Part shown: one piece after another, positions 1-12,152 of the stretch
How positions within the stretch are numbered: position 1 is the first letter of the stretch
How the letters are laid out: each line of letters opens with the position of its first letter
Assembly: GCA_947247005.1 (NCBI GenBank)
Contig: OX365950.1
Span: forward strand, 7,886,720-7,950,719
DNA from: Spisula solida
Lineage: Eukaryota; Mollusca; Bivalvia; Venerida; Mactridae
Direction: 5' to 3'
DNA: 64,000 nt
The notes under the pieces: generated by a model
What the model saw: the letters and a program-made list of their open reading frames with translations, nothing else
Told to the model about the DNA's origin: nothing
Database searches by the model: none
Translations under genes and position numbers: made by a program

Positions 1-349
1 CTCTTTTCCCAACCAATCAAATGTTTCATTTCATTGGACAGACCAAACAATATTCCTTCTTGAAAGCACATGTGTATTTGGACACACTTTTCACGGTTTT
101 TTTTCACTTAAATCGCAGATTTTCCCAATTCATAATTAAGTTTTATGATTCGAGTTTGGAAATACGCAAATTTATGACGTAATCGATTACGTCATAACGT
201 CTCTTTGACGGCACAATGCCAAATACTTTTTTCATTTCAGCAGAAAATTTAATTTATTACCTTTCCAACAATACCAAATTTATATGTGTAAGTAAATAAA
301 TCGTTAAGTTATACGCTTTTACTAATGTGCGTAATTAATGGATTACCCT
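1..349. other. No feature seen
   Basis: I see no coding stretch, repeat or RNA gene in this first part. It probably belongs to gene A, whose exons run on the minus strand and leave the window on this side, so an exon could lie just outside. Confidence 0.4.
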
Positions 350-425
350 GTACGCTACATCTGAGGTGGGAAAAGATCGCATACACTTCATGGAAAAAAA
401 ACAACGCTGACAAATGATATCACGC
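350..425 (-). other. Short block conserved between duplicates A and B
   Basis: This block is nearly the same as 13662-13735, while the DNA around it has diverged. Read on the minus strand, both copies have a pyrimidine-rich run, then AAG and a TGTATGCGA start, which looks like a splice acceptor at about 385 (13695 in copy B). It could be an exon shared by genes A and B, but I could not find a donor that keeps the frame into the lectin exon of gene B, so its role is open. Confidence 0.4.
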
Positions 426-479
426 GCGATCACTTGTTTTCAAACGCAGGACACACTCCAGGAAACGTTCCTAAAAGTT

Positions 480-1455
480 GTTATTTTAAAATATTTGATA
501 CGAAAATATCTTCGATTATGTTCTATGGAGCGGACCTATGGGGAGATACAATACACGAATAATTAAAACGATTTCAATATTACATGTTAAAGATTTATGT
601 GCGCAAAATTAAATGTTTACAATAACTTTGTGCTTGGTAAATGTGAAATATTTCTTTTATGTATCACTACTTTAAAGCGTTATATAACGTATTGGTTCAA
701 AATACTTAAAATGAATGAATCTCGATTTGTAAAGAAATGCTATAATATGATGCTTCTAGATGACTAAAATGGCAAACAGGACTGGATAACACCAACACGT
801 AATGTCTTAGACGCAAATGGTTTCGGTTACGTGTGGCAAATGAGCAAAATCTATTTAAATTATTCATCAAAGGACAACAGGATATATATTTACACAAATG
901 GAATGAGAATACGCAGTCAAATGCAAAACTTTCTAGTTATATACTATATAAACACACTTTTGAATTTGAGACTTACTTAAATGTATTAAACATTAGAAAA
1001 TTCAGATACGCATATGTTAACTTCAGATCATCTCGCCATGATCTTGAAATAGAAACCGGTCGACATAAAAATATACGAGGACATGACAGAATCTGCAAAC
1101 GTTGTTTCACAAATTCTATTAAAACTGAAATACCATTTCTTGTTATGTTGTAGTTTCTATGACGATATCAAACAAACAATTACACACAAAACGTCAACAC
1201 TCACAAATTTACTATACTCATGGCATCAAAACAAGAACACAAAATAAATCTATAGCAACATATCTAGTACACACATTTAATAAACGTAGAAATAATTTAA
1301 AACAAATTACATAAGTTCAGCAACTGTAATGCTATATATCGCTCCTAACATGTACACTGTAAACATGTTTTGTTATGTGTTTTATATATGTGTTGCATGT
1401 GCCGGTTGCCATAAAGCAGAAATAAATGGTTTCACACTGCAATACATGAGTCGAA
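480..1455 (+). mobile_element. 3' fragment of a non-LTR retrotransposon (LINE)
   Basis: Broken plus-strand frames read like the C-terminal part of a LINE reverse transcriptase: an FYGADLWG-type start near 517, then 833-1153 with the residues LEIETGRHK (about 1043-1069), followed by a Cys-containing RICKRC stretch and a poorly coding tail. The same LEIETGRHK appears in the larger minus-strand LINE near 9115-9140, so both come from one family. The piece is 5'-truncated, carries stops, and ends in a 3' UTR-like stretch with AATAAA near 1420. It lies in what should be the intron after the CCP exon of gene A, in opposite orientation, and has no counterpart in copy B, where the same interval is only about 50-60 bp. 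Confidence 0.7.
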
Positions 1456-1477
1456 TTTTAACAAGTATATTACTCAC

Positions 1478-1633
1478 TACAAGTTATCAGGTTTGACCAT
1501 TTGCCCGTACTTTGGCACGTGGTGTCAATGTATTCGCCCTCGAAATCAACAAGACACTTATATCTTGCCTTCGCACCTATATATACCTCGTTACCGTAAC
1601 TCCCCCGATGGCTGCTTGCCAACTGTTTACATT
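1478..1633 (-). CDS. Sushi/CCP domain exon of gene A (partial gene)
   Basis: Minus-strand exon of 156 nt with an acceptor ending TTTTGCAG at the high end and donor GTGAGT at the low end, phase 1 on both sides as is usual for CCP exons. It encodes a complete sushi domain: E-C-KQLASS, a YGNEVYIGAKARYKC stretch, LVDFEGEYIDTTC, then STGKWSNLITC. The four cysteines, the Y-x-C, and the G-x-W before the last C are the family hallmarks. Sushi domains mediate protein binding in secreted and surface proteins. The copy at 13797-13952 differs at about 9 of 52 residues and has the same length and splice borders. The gene reads from the PAN exon at 5180 and continues past the left edge of the window. Frame, phase and conservation make a real exon very likely. 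Confidence 0.75.
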
Positions 1634-1699
1634 CTGCAAAAGATTAATAATATATACATGTATACTGGTATTTGAAATATATCATGTTTACTATAGATA

Positions 1700-1960
1700 C
1701 CACTCAAAATTCGTTTTAGCAATACCACGTGACTTTTACATCACTGAAGGCTTTAAATCCAGGACGAAATTTGCTTCGCTTCGAAAACATTAATAGCCAT
1801 GTGTATTGATTTCTATACCGATTACTACTAAACATTATCCAGTCTAAGGTGAACAAATGTAAGCGTTTCACGAAATTTATCGCCCCTATCATCAGCTGGG
1901 CCGTTTTCTCAAGCATCCTGTTAAACCTTGGAAAAGAAGACCATTGGAAACTCCGAACTG
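1700..1960. mobile_element. Old repeat arm shared with 14045-14250 and 24481-24930
   Basis: The stretch starting with CACGTGACTTTTACATCA and running through a TATACCGATT piece to an AACGGC(C)CAGCTG-like piece recurs in copy B of the duplication (14045-14250) and as both arms of the foldback element at 24481-24930. It was therefore inserted before the A/B duplication. It lies in the intron between the CCP exon and the next upstream exon of gene A. Confidence 0.6.
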
Positions 1961-1979
1961 TCACAATTATAGAATTGTA

Positions 1980-2658
1980 TATCGTCGCTGTTCTTCGAAA
2001 TCCTCGTATATCAATTTTGGCTTCTTTTCAGGAGACGAAAAAAACTGAATAACTTTTTACTACAATTGAATATTTATTTAATTCTTTGACACGAACATAG
2101 CGTTTGTAATTCCACTTTGAATGCACGTAAATGTACGTGTCGGCTGAGCAAAGGAAAATCCATACTTCAACTTTTAACTCTATTATACGAGCTTTTCGTT
2201 CTTATTTTTTGTCAAATTTGTTCCATTTGCCGTTATTCGACTTTTTCGCGGCATTATTCAGTTTTTTCGCATTACGTAATTGCGTTTTCTAAATCCTCGT
2301 ATAATTTAAATTAGCCATTTATAGATATTTATATTGTTCAACGTTAAAATATTAAAGTGTTTCTACTTATCCGTTGTAATATACCATTACAGGTTAATTG
2401 TTTTGCATATTTGACGTAAGCGCAACTAAAAAACAACAAAACAATTTATTCGAGATTTTCGCAGACAAAAATGTGGCCCCATGAAAAAATTCAAGAATTT
2501 TCGCACAAGTACTAACTTTCTCGTTTGAGAGGCTATTTTTAGACTATCTTATCCGGCATTTTCGCAGAAGACTTGTTACTGAATGGGCTTTCCGATGTGC
2601 GTATAATCGTTTTTGAGCCAAAACATGTATACGAGGTTTTCGAAGAACAGCGACGATA
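1980..2658. mobile_element. 679-bp MITE with TA target site
   Basis: Terminal inverted repeats of about 35 bp. The left end TATCGTCGCTGTTCTTCGAA is matched in reverse by TTCGAAGAACAGCGACGATA at the right, and the match continues through CCTCGTATA. Both ends are flanked by TA, as expected for Tc1/mariner-type transposition. The inside is AT-rich, has several TTTTCGC pieces and codes for nothing recognisable. It is absent from copy B, so it inserted into the intron of gene A after the duplication. Confidence 0.75.
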
Positions 2659-2988
2659 TATAGCTTTCAATTATTGTTGTAAATAGTTGTTTTTCATTGT
2701 TCAAGTTCATGGATAGGTTGCTAGTCTCTTAAAATTCTAGTAAGAATGACCAAATATTTTATTTGTTTTTTCTATAATGATATTTTTATAATTGTAAAAT
2801 GTGGATGTGACATAAATAAACAATAAAACTATATAATGAATAACATGTGTTATTAAAACGTGGTCAGTTGACTAGACAACAGATGTTTGCATTATATCAA
2901 TCGAATATACACTTGGCCAATGAATGGATTTAATTTTTTTCATGTGAAAACAATGCAAATATTGCACATGTTGAATTCAATTAATAGC

Positions 2989-3059
2989 CTTCGACAAACA
3001 TATAGGTGGCGCGTTCCCTACACTGGTGTCTGGTCCAATGGCATTGTGTAGTGTCATAG
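2989..3059 (-). pseudogene. Frame-broken homologue of the Cys-rich exon 3 of gene B
   Basis: The matching minus-strand stretch in gene B (14451-14519) is an open, Cys-rich 69-nt exon. In A the aligned interval between equivalent borders is 71 nt, so it would shift the frame, the donor is GC rather than GT, and a TAA follows soon after. In the shared frame the residues QC-x-x-T-x-x-QCR-x-R and FVEG are still readable, and most differences between A and B fall on third codon positions, so the stretch was once under protein selection. Skipping this exon keeps the frame (EGF exon ends in phase 1, CCP exon starts in phase 1), so gene A can do without it. Confidence 0.45.
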
Positions 3060-3755
3060 CTGTAGTCCAGTACATTACATGTACATATAAAGTACAAAAA
3101 GAGAGGTGCAGGAGTCTATTGACCCATAATCAAAGCAACAGTAACTCAAAAATTATAGCTTCCAATAAAAGCAATCAATAATAATGAATTTCGAAACTTT
3201 TAACTTATCAAAACAAAATGTAACACTTAGTATTGCTCCATGACGAGGTAATGAGCATTTCATGATTCGGCATCATTTCTCTGAACTGTTCTCATGTTCC
3301 TATCTTTGTGTTGAATGTTCACGACCTCGCGTTGTTCTTGGCGTTGGCAAATAATATAGTATCTGATAGCATTGAGACTTTAAAATTAAATACATGTAAA
3401 TGCATTAATTTTCAGACGTGTCTGTTTTGCCATCACTAAGGTCGAATCACGATGACTGAGAGCGGTCCGACCACGTACCGACCACGCCCCACCCCCTGTA
3501 ATTTATATTGAACTGTTAGCCCGCCCTGTACTGCTTTCATATTGCTATCTATTCTATAAACAAACTAGGAGGAGCCCATTATGTTTAATTAGTCCCCTAC
3601 CGGTTTGCATAATGTTATAACACAGTAATCTGTTTTCACAACCACATTATGTACGTTTTTTAATCATCGATACTATGTTATATATATCTGGATGGTATAC
3701 TCTGACAAACTTATGACTAATGAAATCATAGCACAATGATAATAATTACACTGAC

Positions 3756-3825
3756 CAGTATATTCACATTTTCCAGTAAGCGTGTTACAAGTCTTACCAG
3801 CATCACATTCACACAATGGCCCAAA
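3756..3825 (-). CDS. EGF-like exon of gene A
   Basis: A 70-nt minus-strand exon with acceptor CTCTGTTACAG and donor GTCAGT. It starts in phase 0, matching the end of the PAN exon at 4887, and ends in phase 1. It reads FGPLCECDAGKTC, then NTLTGKCEYTG: the C-x-C-x5-C-x6-C spacing resembles half of an EGF-like repeat of the multiple-EGF type. The copy in gene B (15037-15106) has the same length and borders and is about 90 per cent identical by eye, with flanking intron also conserved. Extracellular, likely a disulphide-bonded spacer between the PAN and CCP domains. Confidence 0.7.
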
Positions 3826-3909
3826 CTGTAACAGAGTGTCAAAACATTATTATAGAGTAGAATATATATTTGTATCGCCTTATCAATTGCAATGTATTTC
3901 GCATCGCTT

Positions 3910-4540
3910 GTAGAAGCGCAATGACCTATCAGATTTATCGAGTAGCTCAAAGACCTATCAGGACCCATGTAGTAGCGCAATGACCTATCAGAACCCATCG
4001 AGTAGCTCAAAGACCTATCAGGACCCATGTAGTAGCGCAATGACCTATCAGGACCCATGGAGTAGCTCAAAGACCTATCAGGACCCATGTAGTAGCGCAA
4101 TGACCTATCAGAACCCATCGAGTAGCTCAAAGACATATCAGGACCCATGTAGTAGCGCAATGACCTATCAGACTCATCGAGTAGCTCAAAGACCTATCAG
4201 GACCCATGTAGTAGCGCAATGACCTATCAGGACCCATGGAGTTGCTCAAAGACCTATCAGGACCCATGTAGTAGCGCAATGACCTATCAGACTTTTGAGT
4301 AGCTCAATGACCTATCAGAACACATCGAGTAGCTCAATGACCTATCAGGACCAATGGAGTAGCTCAAAGACCTATCAGTACCCATGGAGTAGCGCAATGA
4401 CCTATCAGACTCATCTAGTAGCTCAATGAATTATCAGAACCTAGCCCAATGATCTATCCGGACAATGGAGTAGCTAAATAACCTATCAGAACTCATCGAT
4501 TAGCTAAATAACCTATCCGAACCCATCGAGTAGCAAAATG
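3910..4540. repeat. 30-bp minisatellite in intron 1 of gene A
   Basis: About 20 copies of a 30-bp unit built around AATGACCTATCAGGACCCAT, with alternating forms (AGTAGCTCAAAG and AGTAGCGCAATG) giving a 60-bp higher-order period. Copies decay towards the 4400-4540 end. The period divides by three, which opens long false reading frames on both strands. Copy B has only a single unit-like remnant at about 15441-15480, so the expansion is specific to copy A. Confidence 0.9.
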
Positions 4541-4610
4541 GTCTGAAGTCAGAAGTCAGGGTAACAAGAGATCAACACATTTGAGGTTATGCATATTTAT
4601 AGCGTCTATA

Positions 4611-4771
4611 TATTGTCCGATCACCGCACAATGTAATAGGAAGCATTCATGGCGAGCAGTAAATGTACATATCAATAGACATGCAGTTCGCTGCAAATTG
4701 TCCGGTCACCGCACAATGGAATAGGAAGCAAAATGACCAACTGTAATAGACATGCAGTTTGCTGCAAATTG
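4611..4771. repeat. Two tandem copies of about 86 bp
   Basis: The stretch from the TGTCCG(A/G)TCACCGCACAATG start to GCTGCAAATTG occurs twice in a row. Copy B of the segmental duplication has it once, near 15598-15690. Confidence 0.7.
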
Positions 4772-4886
4772 AAGCAGCATAACCCCAGAAAACGTACTTC
4801 TTAAATGATGTGACAATGACCTAATCTTTAGAAGTTTTTTAAATCACATCACAATAAAAGTTGGTCCTCTGTCTACTTATGCTTAC

Positions 4887-5180
4887 CTGATATCCAGGAA
4901 TGTCTTCACGAAAAACGGTCATACAACGTGTACACTTAGATAATACTTTCCAAGTGTCGTAAATTTCACACATGTGTGGCGCAGTACGATAACAAATTAA
5001 CTGACAATGCGTTCGGATATAACATTGCTTTAAACACTCATGTACAGAAATACCAGACAGTAAGTGCTCAGCAACCGACTGCACGGGACATTTGTTCCAG
5101 TTCTTAACATATTCACAGTTACCAAGACAACTTATGCACAATGATATCAACGTTTTGATCAAGGTAGAAATTAGTTCCAT
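4887..5180 (-). CDS. Gene A exon 1: signal peptide and PAN/Apple-like domain
   Basis: Exon of 294 nt coding for 98 residues. It starts at MELIS, chosen because a hydrophobic signal peptide (residues 1-20, rich in L, I, S and C) follows directly and because gene B has its Met at the same place. The donor is GTAAGC, phase 0. The mature part has the PAN/Apple spacing: C31-P, then SVHECLKQC (C49, C53), C59, C63-Y, C71-E-I-Y, and C83-x-x-C86. PAN domains bind proteins or sugars outside the cell. The next exon in frame is the EGF-like one at 3756-3825. About 82 of 98 residues match gene B by eye. The 5' UTR and promoter are not identified. The domain call rests on Cys spacing and the S-x-x-EC-x-x-x-C motif. 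Confidence 0.75.
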
Positions 5181-5299
5181 CTTAATATATCTAAACTTCT
5201 TATCATCCACCGCTAGTTGTAAATATACTACAACCGCATCATTACGCTGGTAGGTATTCCTCCGTAGCTCGTTGTACAATAATAATCATTGGATAAGTA

Positions 5300-8100
5300 G
5301 CCTACTTTAGTGACGTAAATGCTTTGTTTCATCATTTTAATAAAGTACTTTACTAATGTACTCTCCAGTTATTGAAAACTTGAACATTTTACAACACGAT
5401 TAATATTGCATCGCTCGAATCACTCCTAAGTATTGAAAACATGTTAGAGTTTTAGTAAAACAAATTGTATTGTATGTATATTTGTCATGATGTGTAGCTA
5501 TACAATTCAATCTGAAGCCGTTAGAAAACTCTTTAAAGAGAGGTTCAGCGTAACAAGCAATTTACCTGGTGGGTAAGCTGAATTGCTGTCTTGTAATGTA
5601 TGTATATTCGTGTAATTCTAGATCATGGCACTCATAAGATGTTAAAGCTGTTCTTATTAATGCAAAACTAGTTTATCTAATGTATCTAATGAGCTGCACA
5701 TATTTCCCAAAGAAACTAGGAATAACCCATGTTTTGTGATTATTGTAGCTCTTTACATAATGCTTCTAAACATGTAAGAATTTGATAATCTTGAATTTTC
5801 TGTATAGCTGAAACATGGGAATTCAAAGTTTTCCCCTATATGTTATTGTATACCACATTGATAAAGCTTGCTGATATGTTTGCCGTTTTGAGAAAATATA
5901 ATGTTACATGTGAAATTTATGCATTATATAAATTAAGATTGCTTCATTTAATACCTAATAAATCCACTCCCACTCCACGCTTGAGCTTCATTATTTTATG
6001 TTAACATTAAGTTGTCCAAACATAAGCAATTCAGAAAATTTTAAGTCTCAGGGAATGGTTTAACTTTACATGTATTTAACATTTACTTGAAGCTTTACAT
6101 AACGGGGCATTTTTATTTACATTGCCCAGTCCATAAGGTTGTCTGTGGGGAAACTCACACCAACTGTGAGGTTTGATTCATCGTTGAACGTTTAACCCAG
6201 TATGTGCCTAGTCCGGCGCAAGCCTGGTTCGTTTCTTGAAAAAGGCATAAAGACTAAAACTGTTTCTGTTTAGTGCAAGCTGTCTTAATAAGAGGTAATG
6301 CTCTTGTAGCCTTTTCAGAATAGTTTGTTATTGTTCATAGTTTGGAGGTATCCTTTCCAATTTCCTAGTCTCGAATACTAAAAAATAACCCGAAAATGGT
6401 GCTGGGTTTGGTTTTAAGCTCCAAAACCGTCAACAAAAGCAACTGGTTGACTTAAATTAATCATCAATAGTCACTTTTATGCAAAGCAAGCATGTTTGAG
6501 ATGTGTTTTGTTTTTATCGTTTTGACCACGCTTGAATCGTGTATTTGATGTTATATTGCAAACTCATTAATCACATTTGAGAGGTGTTGTTGAAAGAATG
6601 GCTTCTTTCAGTAGTACTGGTGTTAAAATTGTGATTCTGAATTTTAGTGTTATTGTACCAACTATACATAAGATTCCAAAACAACGTAAAGCTTTTTGCA
6701 GTTCTTCTGCTTGCACAACTACTGATATTTCTCGTCTAACTGCCATCTAAGTTCATATCTAGCGACATTTTGAAAAGGCTTCTGAAAATTAGGGTAGTAA
6801 CTAATACTTCTTCTGTGAGTACTTATATATATACGCCACATTGACTCATCACCGTACCAAAGAAATTGCGGTGGTGAATTTATTGTGTTTGGGAAAACAT
6901 TTTCTGCATGCACCTATTCTAATGCCTTCTTACTACTCATACTTTTGATATACTTAAATTTCTTCTGAATAATACTGGCAGACATGGTTTTACAATCTAA
7001 AGACAGTAAGATTATTAGTATTCATGTTGAACACATACGAACGGATTTCATGTTAGATCGTACTCCGGAAAATCAATCTGTCCGAATTGAAGTACTCAAT
7101 AACATTTCACGACTGATTCAAAAAAGCTATCGAATTTTGTTACCAACTCAGATTTTCTTCAACTAAAATATATAAAATGAACCAACACTGTGCCTTAGAC
7201 ATGTATAAGAGTAAAAATGCGGAAGTTTATGAAAGATGCTGAAGCACTTGAAGATGAGAGACGACGAGGCATACGCACTTTAAACAATTTCCAGAAATGA
7301 ATAATTGTTTTTTACATATTAAACCTAACATGTCTATATACTAATTGTTACGGAACTGCATGGAAACTTTTGACTGAAAAACGTCACAATAAGTATGTAG
7401 ATATGTTTGGTTTAATATATAAAAACCAAATGACATGTAGATATTTGACATCATAGGCGACTGTTTAAAGATATAGACATTGTAAATATAGTACATTTTT
7501 CAAATGGTTTTAATTGTGTATGCACCACTCAGTGTTTACCTATGACATGATGGTAAAAAGGTGGCAGTGATTTTGAATAAATGACTTGGTGTTTTCAGAA
7601 ATATCAAGTGGATGGTATATATTAACTGTGTTTTTGTTTTTGCAACAAAAAAGTATGATAGTAAATAAACATGATGGTTTCTTCTTCAACACCCCTCAAA
7701 TAATTTTTATGTTGGGTGCAGCTTTGTAGGTTGTACGTGTTTTGTGTGTTCGTCCTTGTATATGAAACCAGACGAGAAAAAGTGCCTGGAAATTATGACC
7801 ATGCAATAAATATCCATCTGCAAACATTTGTATGCAAAGACGCGTTAATAAATAATATAGTTGAAACGTTGTGTTATCGTCTGATAGTGTTGATTGAAGG
7901 GGTGGCACGCATTGGACACGTTTACCTCTCGGAGTCAATTAGTACTTCCGTTTTGTGTGAATAATATTATATCGATGTCATTTTCCTTTGATTTTACTAG
8001 TGGATTGTACCGTTTGTGTGAACAATGTAGTGACACTTAAAATATAAGCTTTATATGCTTTTAATTATCATTGCCGCCGGAAATCCATATGGGCAATGCC
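5300..8100. other. Intergenic stretch, no gene supported
   Basis: AT-rich DNA upstream of gene A exon 1. Two short open frames (minus 6719-6913 and plus 6984-7166) have moderately gene-like codon use, but no recognisable domain, splice context or neighbours, so I do not call them. A promoter for gene A should lie near 5200-5500, but I see no clear TATA box. Confidence 0.4.
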
Positions 8101-8104
8101 CCCA

Positions 8105-8365
8105 GAAGAGGTTAGTCATGTAGTCAGTAGAACATGCGCCAGTCCAGAAACATTCCTGGTTCTTTTACCGCCGATGTAAATCGTCATACACGGGACCTCG
8201 CTTAACGTGTCTCGTCCAACGACTGATAGTAATTTTAGTTATGTTAGATGTGAAACACTGAAAAGCATTTCTGTTTTTGATCCGGATGGAGTAGGGATCG
8301 AACCCACAACCTTCAGATCAGCAGTCAGTAGCCAGTACCACCGGACCACTTGTCGGGCGCGATAG
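8105..8365 (-). mobile_element. tRNA-derived SINE
   Basis: On the minus strand a box-B-like GGGTTCGATCCC (8293-8304) and a box-A-like GGTCCGGTGGTACTGG lie at the head. They are followed by a body with TGCTTTTCAGTGTTTCACAT and, further on, GGTAAAAGAACCAGG. The same two body pieces occur in the plus-strand SINE at 26398-26640, so both belong to one family with a shared core. Confidence 0.65.
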
Positions 8366-8579
8366 ATTTTCATAGTTCGTCTTTGTCCAATCTAAAGCCA
8401 TGAATTTTCAAAGGTTTGGACAACTTCTTTCAGATATTTATGCAATTGGTGCAATATCTATTAAGTGGTTCATAAAGTAAATCCAGTTATTTGAACAATT
8501 TGGCTGTTTCCATGTATTGAAAATTAGACCAGCCTGCCACAAAGGGCTATTCAATTTAATAAACAACAACAACAACTTT

Positions 8580-11500
8580 TATTCAGTATTAAGCAATTAT
8601 ACCTGTTTCTAGCCTACATATATACATAATAAACAGATGTAGTGAATAAGACATGATAATTATAAGAAATATTATGATGAGAATCTAAGACAAGAAAGAT
8701 ATGAAAATACGAATTGATATAAATGTGTTTGCAATTCATTCTTAAATAATCTAAATAAATACAATGAGTAGTAGATAGAAATAGTAACAGAAGAAATGGG
8801 ATCATTTTTATCACGGGGAATTTCAGAAAATAATACTTATATATGTACATCTTATATGAAGATAGTTTACCCTAATTCCTGTCTGAGTTGGTTTGAGTGG
8901 TAAGTAAATATTGCTAAGTTTGTTATGACTTTGGTTTTACATCATTAGATTATCAAAAAGTTGGCCAAGTATAATATTTAGAGTTTATTATTTGTTTTCG
9001 CCAGAGTGTGTATAAAGGACAAATTGACAAGAAAAGCTATTCATTTTCTATCATTTTATATTTGTATAATTCATGGCAGTATTTACAATATCTTTCGTTT
9101 TTCGGAATATTTTATGTCTCCCTGTTTCTATTTCTAAATTATGGGATGAAAGACGAAATCTACTTAGAGCTATTTTAGATTTTTATCAATAATTAAATTA
9201 TCGAGATATGGATCTTGGGAAAATGATAATTTGAATCTACTGTACGTTATTAATCTTTGAGAGTTACTTAATATATTCGAATATATACGTCAAATGGTAG
9301 ATATTGAGTTTCTTGATTTTGCCAAATGTCAGACATTCCTAAGTTGTTGAGCAATGACCTAATTTGGTGCGCCCAGTTTAATCCATTGTATGTTATATTG
9401 TTCTCCGCACCGCTTTGTAGCACTTGATACATATGTTTACAGTTGAATCATTAGGTAGTTTATTTATATTTATCCAGTATCTTATCATATTTATTTTTCT
9501 CATTATTTTCATAGGATATAGTCCTAGTTAGCCGTACAACCCGTCTAGATTTGTTGAATTACTTACCGTTAACATTTTCTACAAAATTTGGTGTGTAATA
9601 TTTCGACGTCTACTCCATCATTACCTCCCCATACTTCTGAACAGTAGTTTAAAACAGACATAACTAATGAATCGAATTATTACATTTTTCTGACGTTTTA
9701 AATTCATATTGATAAAATATGGAAAATAATCTATATAGCATTACTTTGATGCATTTTCAGCAATGTTTTTTTGTGTTTGGTACCAGTTACCGTTCTTGAA
9801 TAAATAAACTCCTAAATATTTAAAAGATGATACTATTTCTAGTTTTTCATTATAAAGATAGAAGTCAAAGTATGTTGGTCGACCTCTTTCAAAGATCTTC
9901 ACGTTTGTTTTATTTACATTAATTTTTAGACCAAATGTATTGCAATAATGTCCTACGTCACTCAACATACATTGTACAGATTCGGGTGAAGTGGCGAATA
10001 AAACTTGATCGTCCGCGTATAATATTAGGAAAAGGTGTAGGTCATTGGCAGTAAATAACCCATTCAAGTCGGTGTTAATATTATCAACAATATCATTTAT
10101 AAACATCATAAATGGAAGTGGTGAAATAAGATCGCCTTGTTTTACCCCTTGAGTAGAATTGATATGATCTGGATCAATTTGTCCGTTATGTTTTATCGAT
10201 GATCTTACAACTGAGTACATACTTTTTAATGCCTTTATCATTTTCGTACTAATGTTTTCTTTTATTATTTTTTGCCATAATAATGTTCGGTTTATTTTAT
10301 CGAAACATTTTCGTAATCAATGAAAATGCTATATAGTTTTTTAACCGGAATGTAAGGTTTTAATAATAATTGAATGTAAAATAAATATACAGTCGACTGT
10401 ACTTTTATATTTTTGGAAACCAAATTGACAGTTTGATAGTTTTTCGTGTGTTTCACTTCATATAGATAATCTATTTAATAATATTTTGGAGTAAATTTTG
10501 GATAGGATATTGTTCAATGTAAAAGCTCTATAATTGTTGGCTTCTTTCGGGCACCCACCTTAAAAATACTATAATACCTAGACCCCAGCTTTCTGGATAC
10601 TCTGCAGTATTAGATATTATGTTGAATATTATTACAAGGAAGTTGGATATTATATCATATGAGGATTTTATTATTTTTGCTGTAATCTCATCCGGTCCGG
10701 CAGATTTAAAATTATTCTGTTTAAAAACAGCTTTTTTATTTCAGATTCTGTAATGGGAGAGTCTAAATTATGGTATATTTCATTTTGTGCATCGTTATCT
10801 TTATATCCATTTGCTGTTACATTTTCTTCAGCAAAAAGAGTATTGAAATGAATATGTAGATCTTCAATATTTATTTCAGAACTATTAGTATTTGATTTGG
10901 AGTAGCATTTCTTAATAGATTTCCAGAATTTTCGCGGTTCTTTCTTTGCAAATTTCCCTAATTTTTGTCCTTCTTTTACTTTAAAATCATGTTTTGATTT
11001 CGATTTTATTTTAATATATTCAGTGCGTGAAGCGTAAAATTTACTCTATCTTCATTTGTATTGTTTTTTAAGAACTTGTTTCTAGCTTTTATAAATTGTG
11101 TCTTTGCTATATCACACTTTTCATCAAACCATTTCGGGTTATTTTTATGTTTATTTTTATAGCTGACATTTTTACTGAACGTGGTTACGGCATTTTTGTG
11201 TAGAACATCCGTTAAATATTTTATTTGCGTATCAATTGAGTCATTTTCGTTCACTAACCATCAATTTTATTTTCGCCCCAAACATTTCGTGTTTTTTTGT
11301 TCGGTTTCATTTGGGGTTGGACGGTTATTTTCATTTACTATTTTTCTCTCCAAGTTGAAGATTATTGCAGCATGGTCCGAAAACTCAGTCCAGTCTAAGA
11401 TGTGAAAATTTATCAAATAATTCATATTATTTATGTCGAATAAAATATAATCAGTAACGCTCAGACCACATGTTGAACAAAATGTATAATCGCCCACTCC

Positions 11501-12109
11501 GCGGTCACTGCCTACTCGACCGTTCGCTATCATGTGGTTAGTAGATTTACATAACAGAGCTAGTCTACACCCATTTGCGTCCGTCACGTGATCACTATTG
11601 AATCAATTGGGTATAGTATAATGCAAATTATCGTTTTCGTAAACATGCGTGTCAATATATCTGTCAAATTCTAGTATATCGGATATATTCCCTGTGCGAG
11701 AATTAAAATCGCAACAAATAAATGTCTTTCCTAATGAATTAAATTTTTCAATACCTTTTTCTATTTCATTATAAAAATCGAAATTTTTATCGTGAAGTAC
11801 TTTGGAACAAGAAGGTGGAATATACGTGTTACATATGTAAACATCTTCATTAAAATTCAACAATTCTTGAATAATTTTCAACCAAATAATGCCATAGTTA
11901 TTAATTTCAACAACAGCAATGTTTGAACTAAGTTCATTGTTATAATACACAGATATTTTGGTCCCAGTTGATTTGTTTCCATATGCATGTATACATTTAT
12001 AACCAGTTACGTGTATATATGTACATTGATCTTTCCTTTTCACACAAACAATACTTCCAGCTGCCGAGTGAAAACATTCAGTATTCGAACATGATAAAGT
12101 GGCGGACAA
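8580..12109 (-). mobile_element. Decayed non-LTR retrotransposon (LINE) with endonuclease and reverse transcriptase
   Basis: Minus-strand frames give an APE-type endonuclease (12109-11267: YICNTYIPPS, FICCDFNSRTG, and EFSDHAAI near the end). It is interrupted by an in-frame TGA near 11603 and by stops near 11255-11265. After broken sequence comes the reverse transcriptase (10241-9741) with STQGVKQGDLISP, the catalytic YADD and a KYLGVYLF motif. Further down are NWAHQIRSLLNNLG near 9340-9390 and LEIETGRHK near 9115-9140. The tail to about 8580 is a non-coding 3' UTR ending in a TTG-rich run. The element is dead: many stops and frameshifts. It lies on the same strand as gene B, and its 5' end is only about 43 bp behind that gene's stop codon. 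I cannot name the clade. Confidence 0.85.
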
Positions 12110-12152
12110 ATGATACTAGTAATTGCGCTCACAAGCGATAAATTTAAACAAT

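Larger units (their letters stand above)
350..5300. repeat. Segmental duplication, copy A
   Basis: Blocks of this interval match 13662-16200 in the same order and orientation: 350-425, 1476-1960, 2989-3059, 3740-3860 and 4611-5190 pair with 13662-13735, 13786-14250, 14451-14519, 15020-15150 and 15598-16120. The offset shrinks from about 13.3 kb to about 10.9 kb, because copy A has gained a LINE piece, a MITE and a minisatellite. Confidence 0.8.

Noticed and set aside
3726..4222. Long open frames on both strands reading DRSLRYYMGP-type and YQDPCSSAMT-type repeats
   Set aside because: They are translations of the 30-bp minisatellite, whose period divides by three; both strands are open for that reason.
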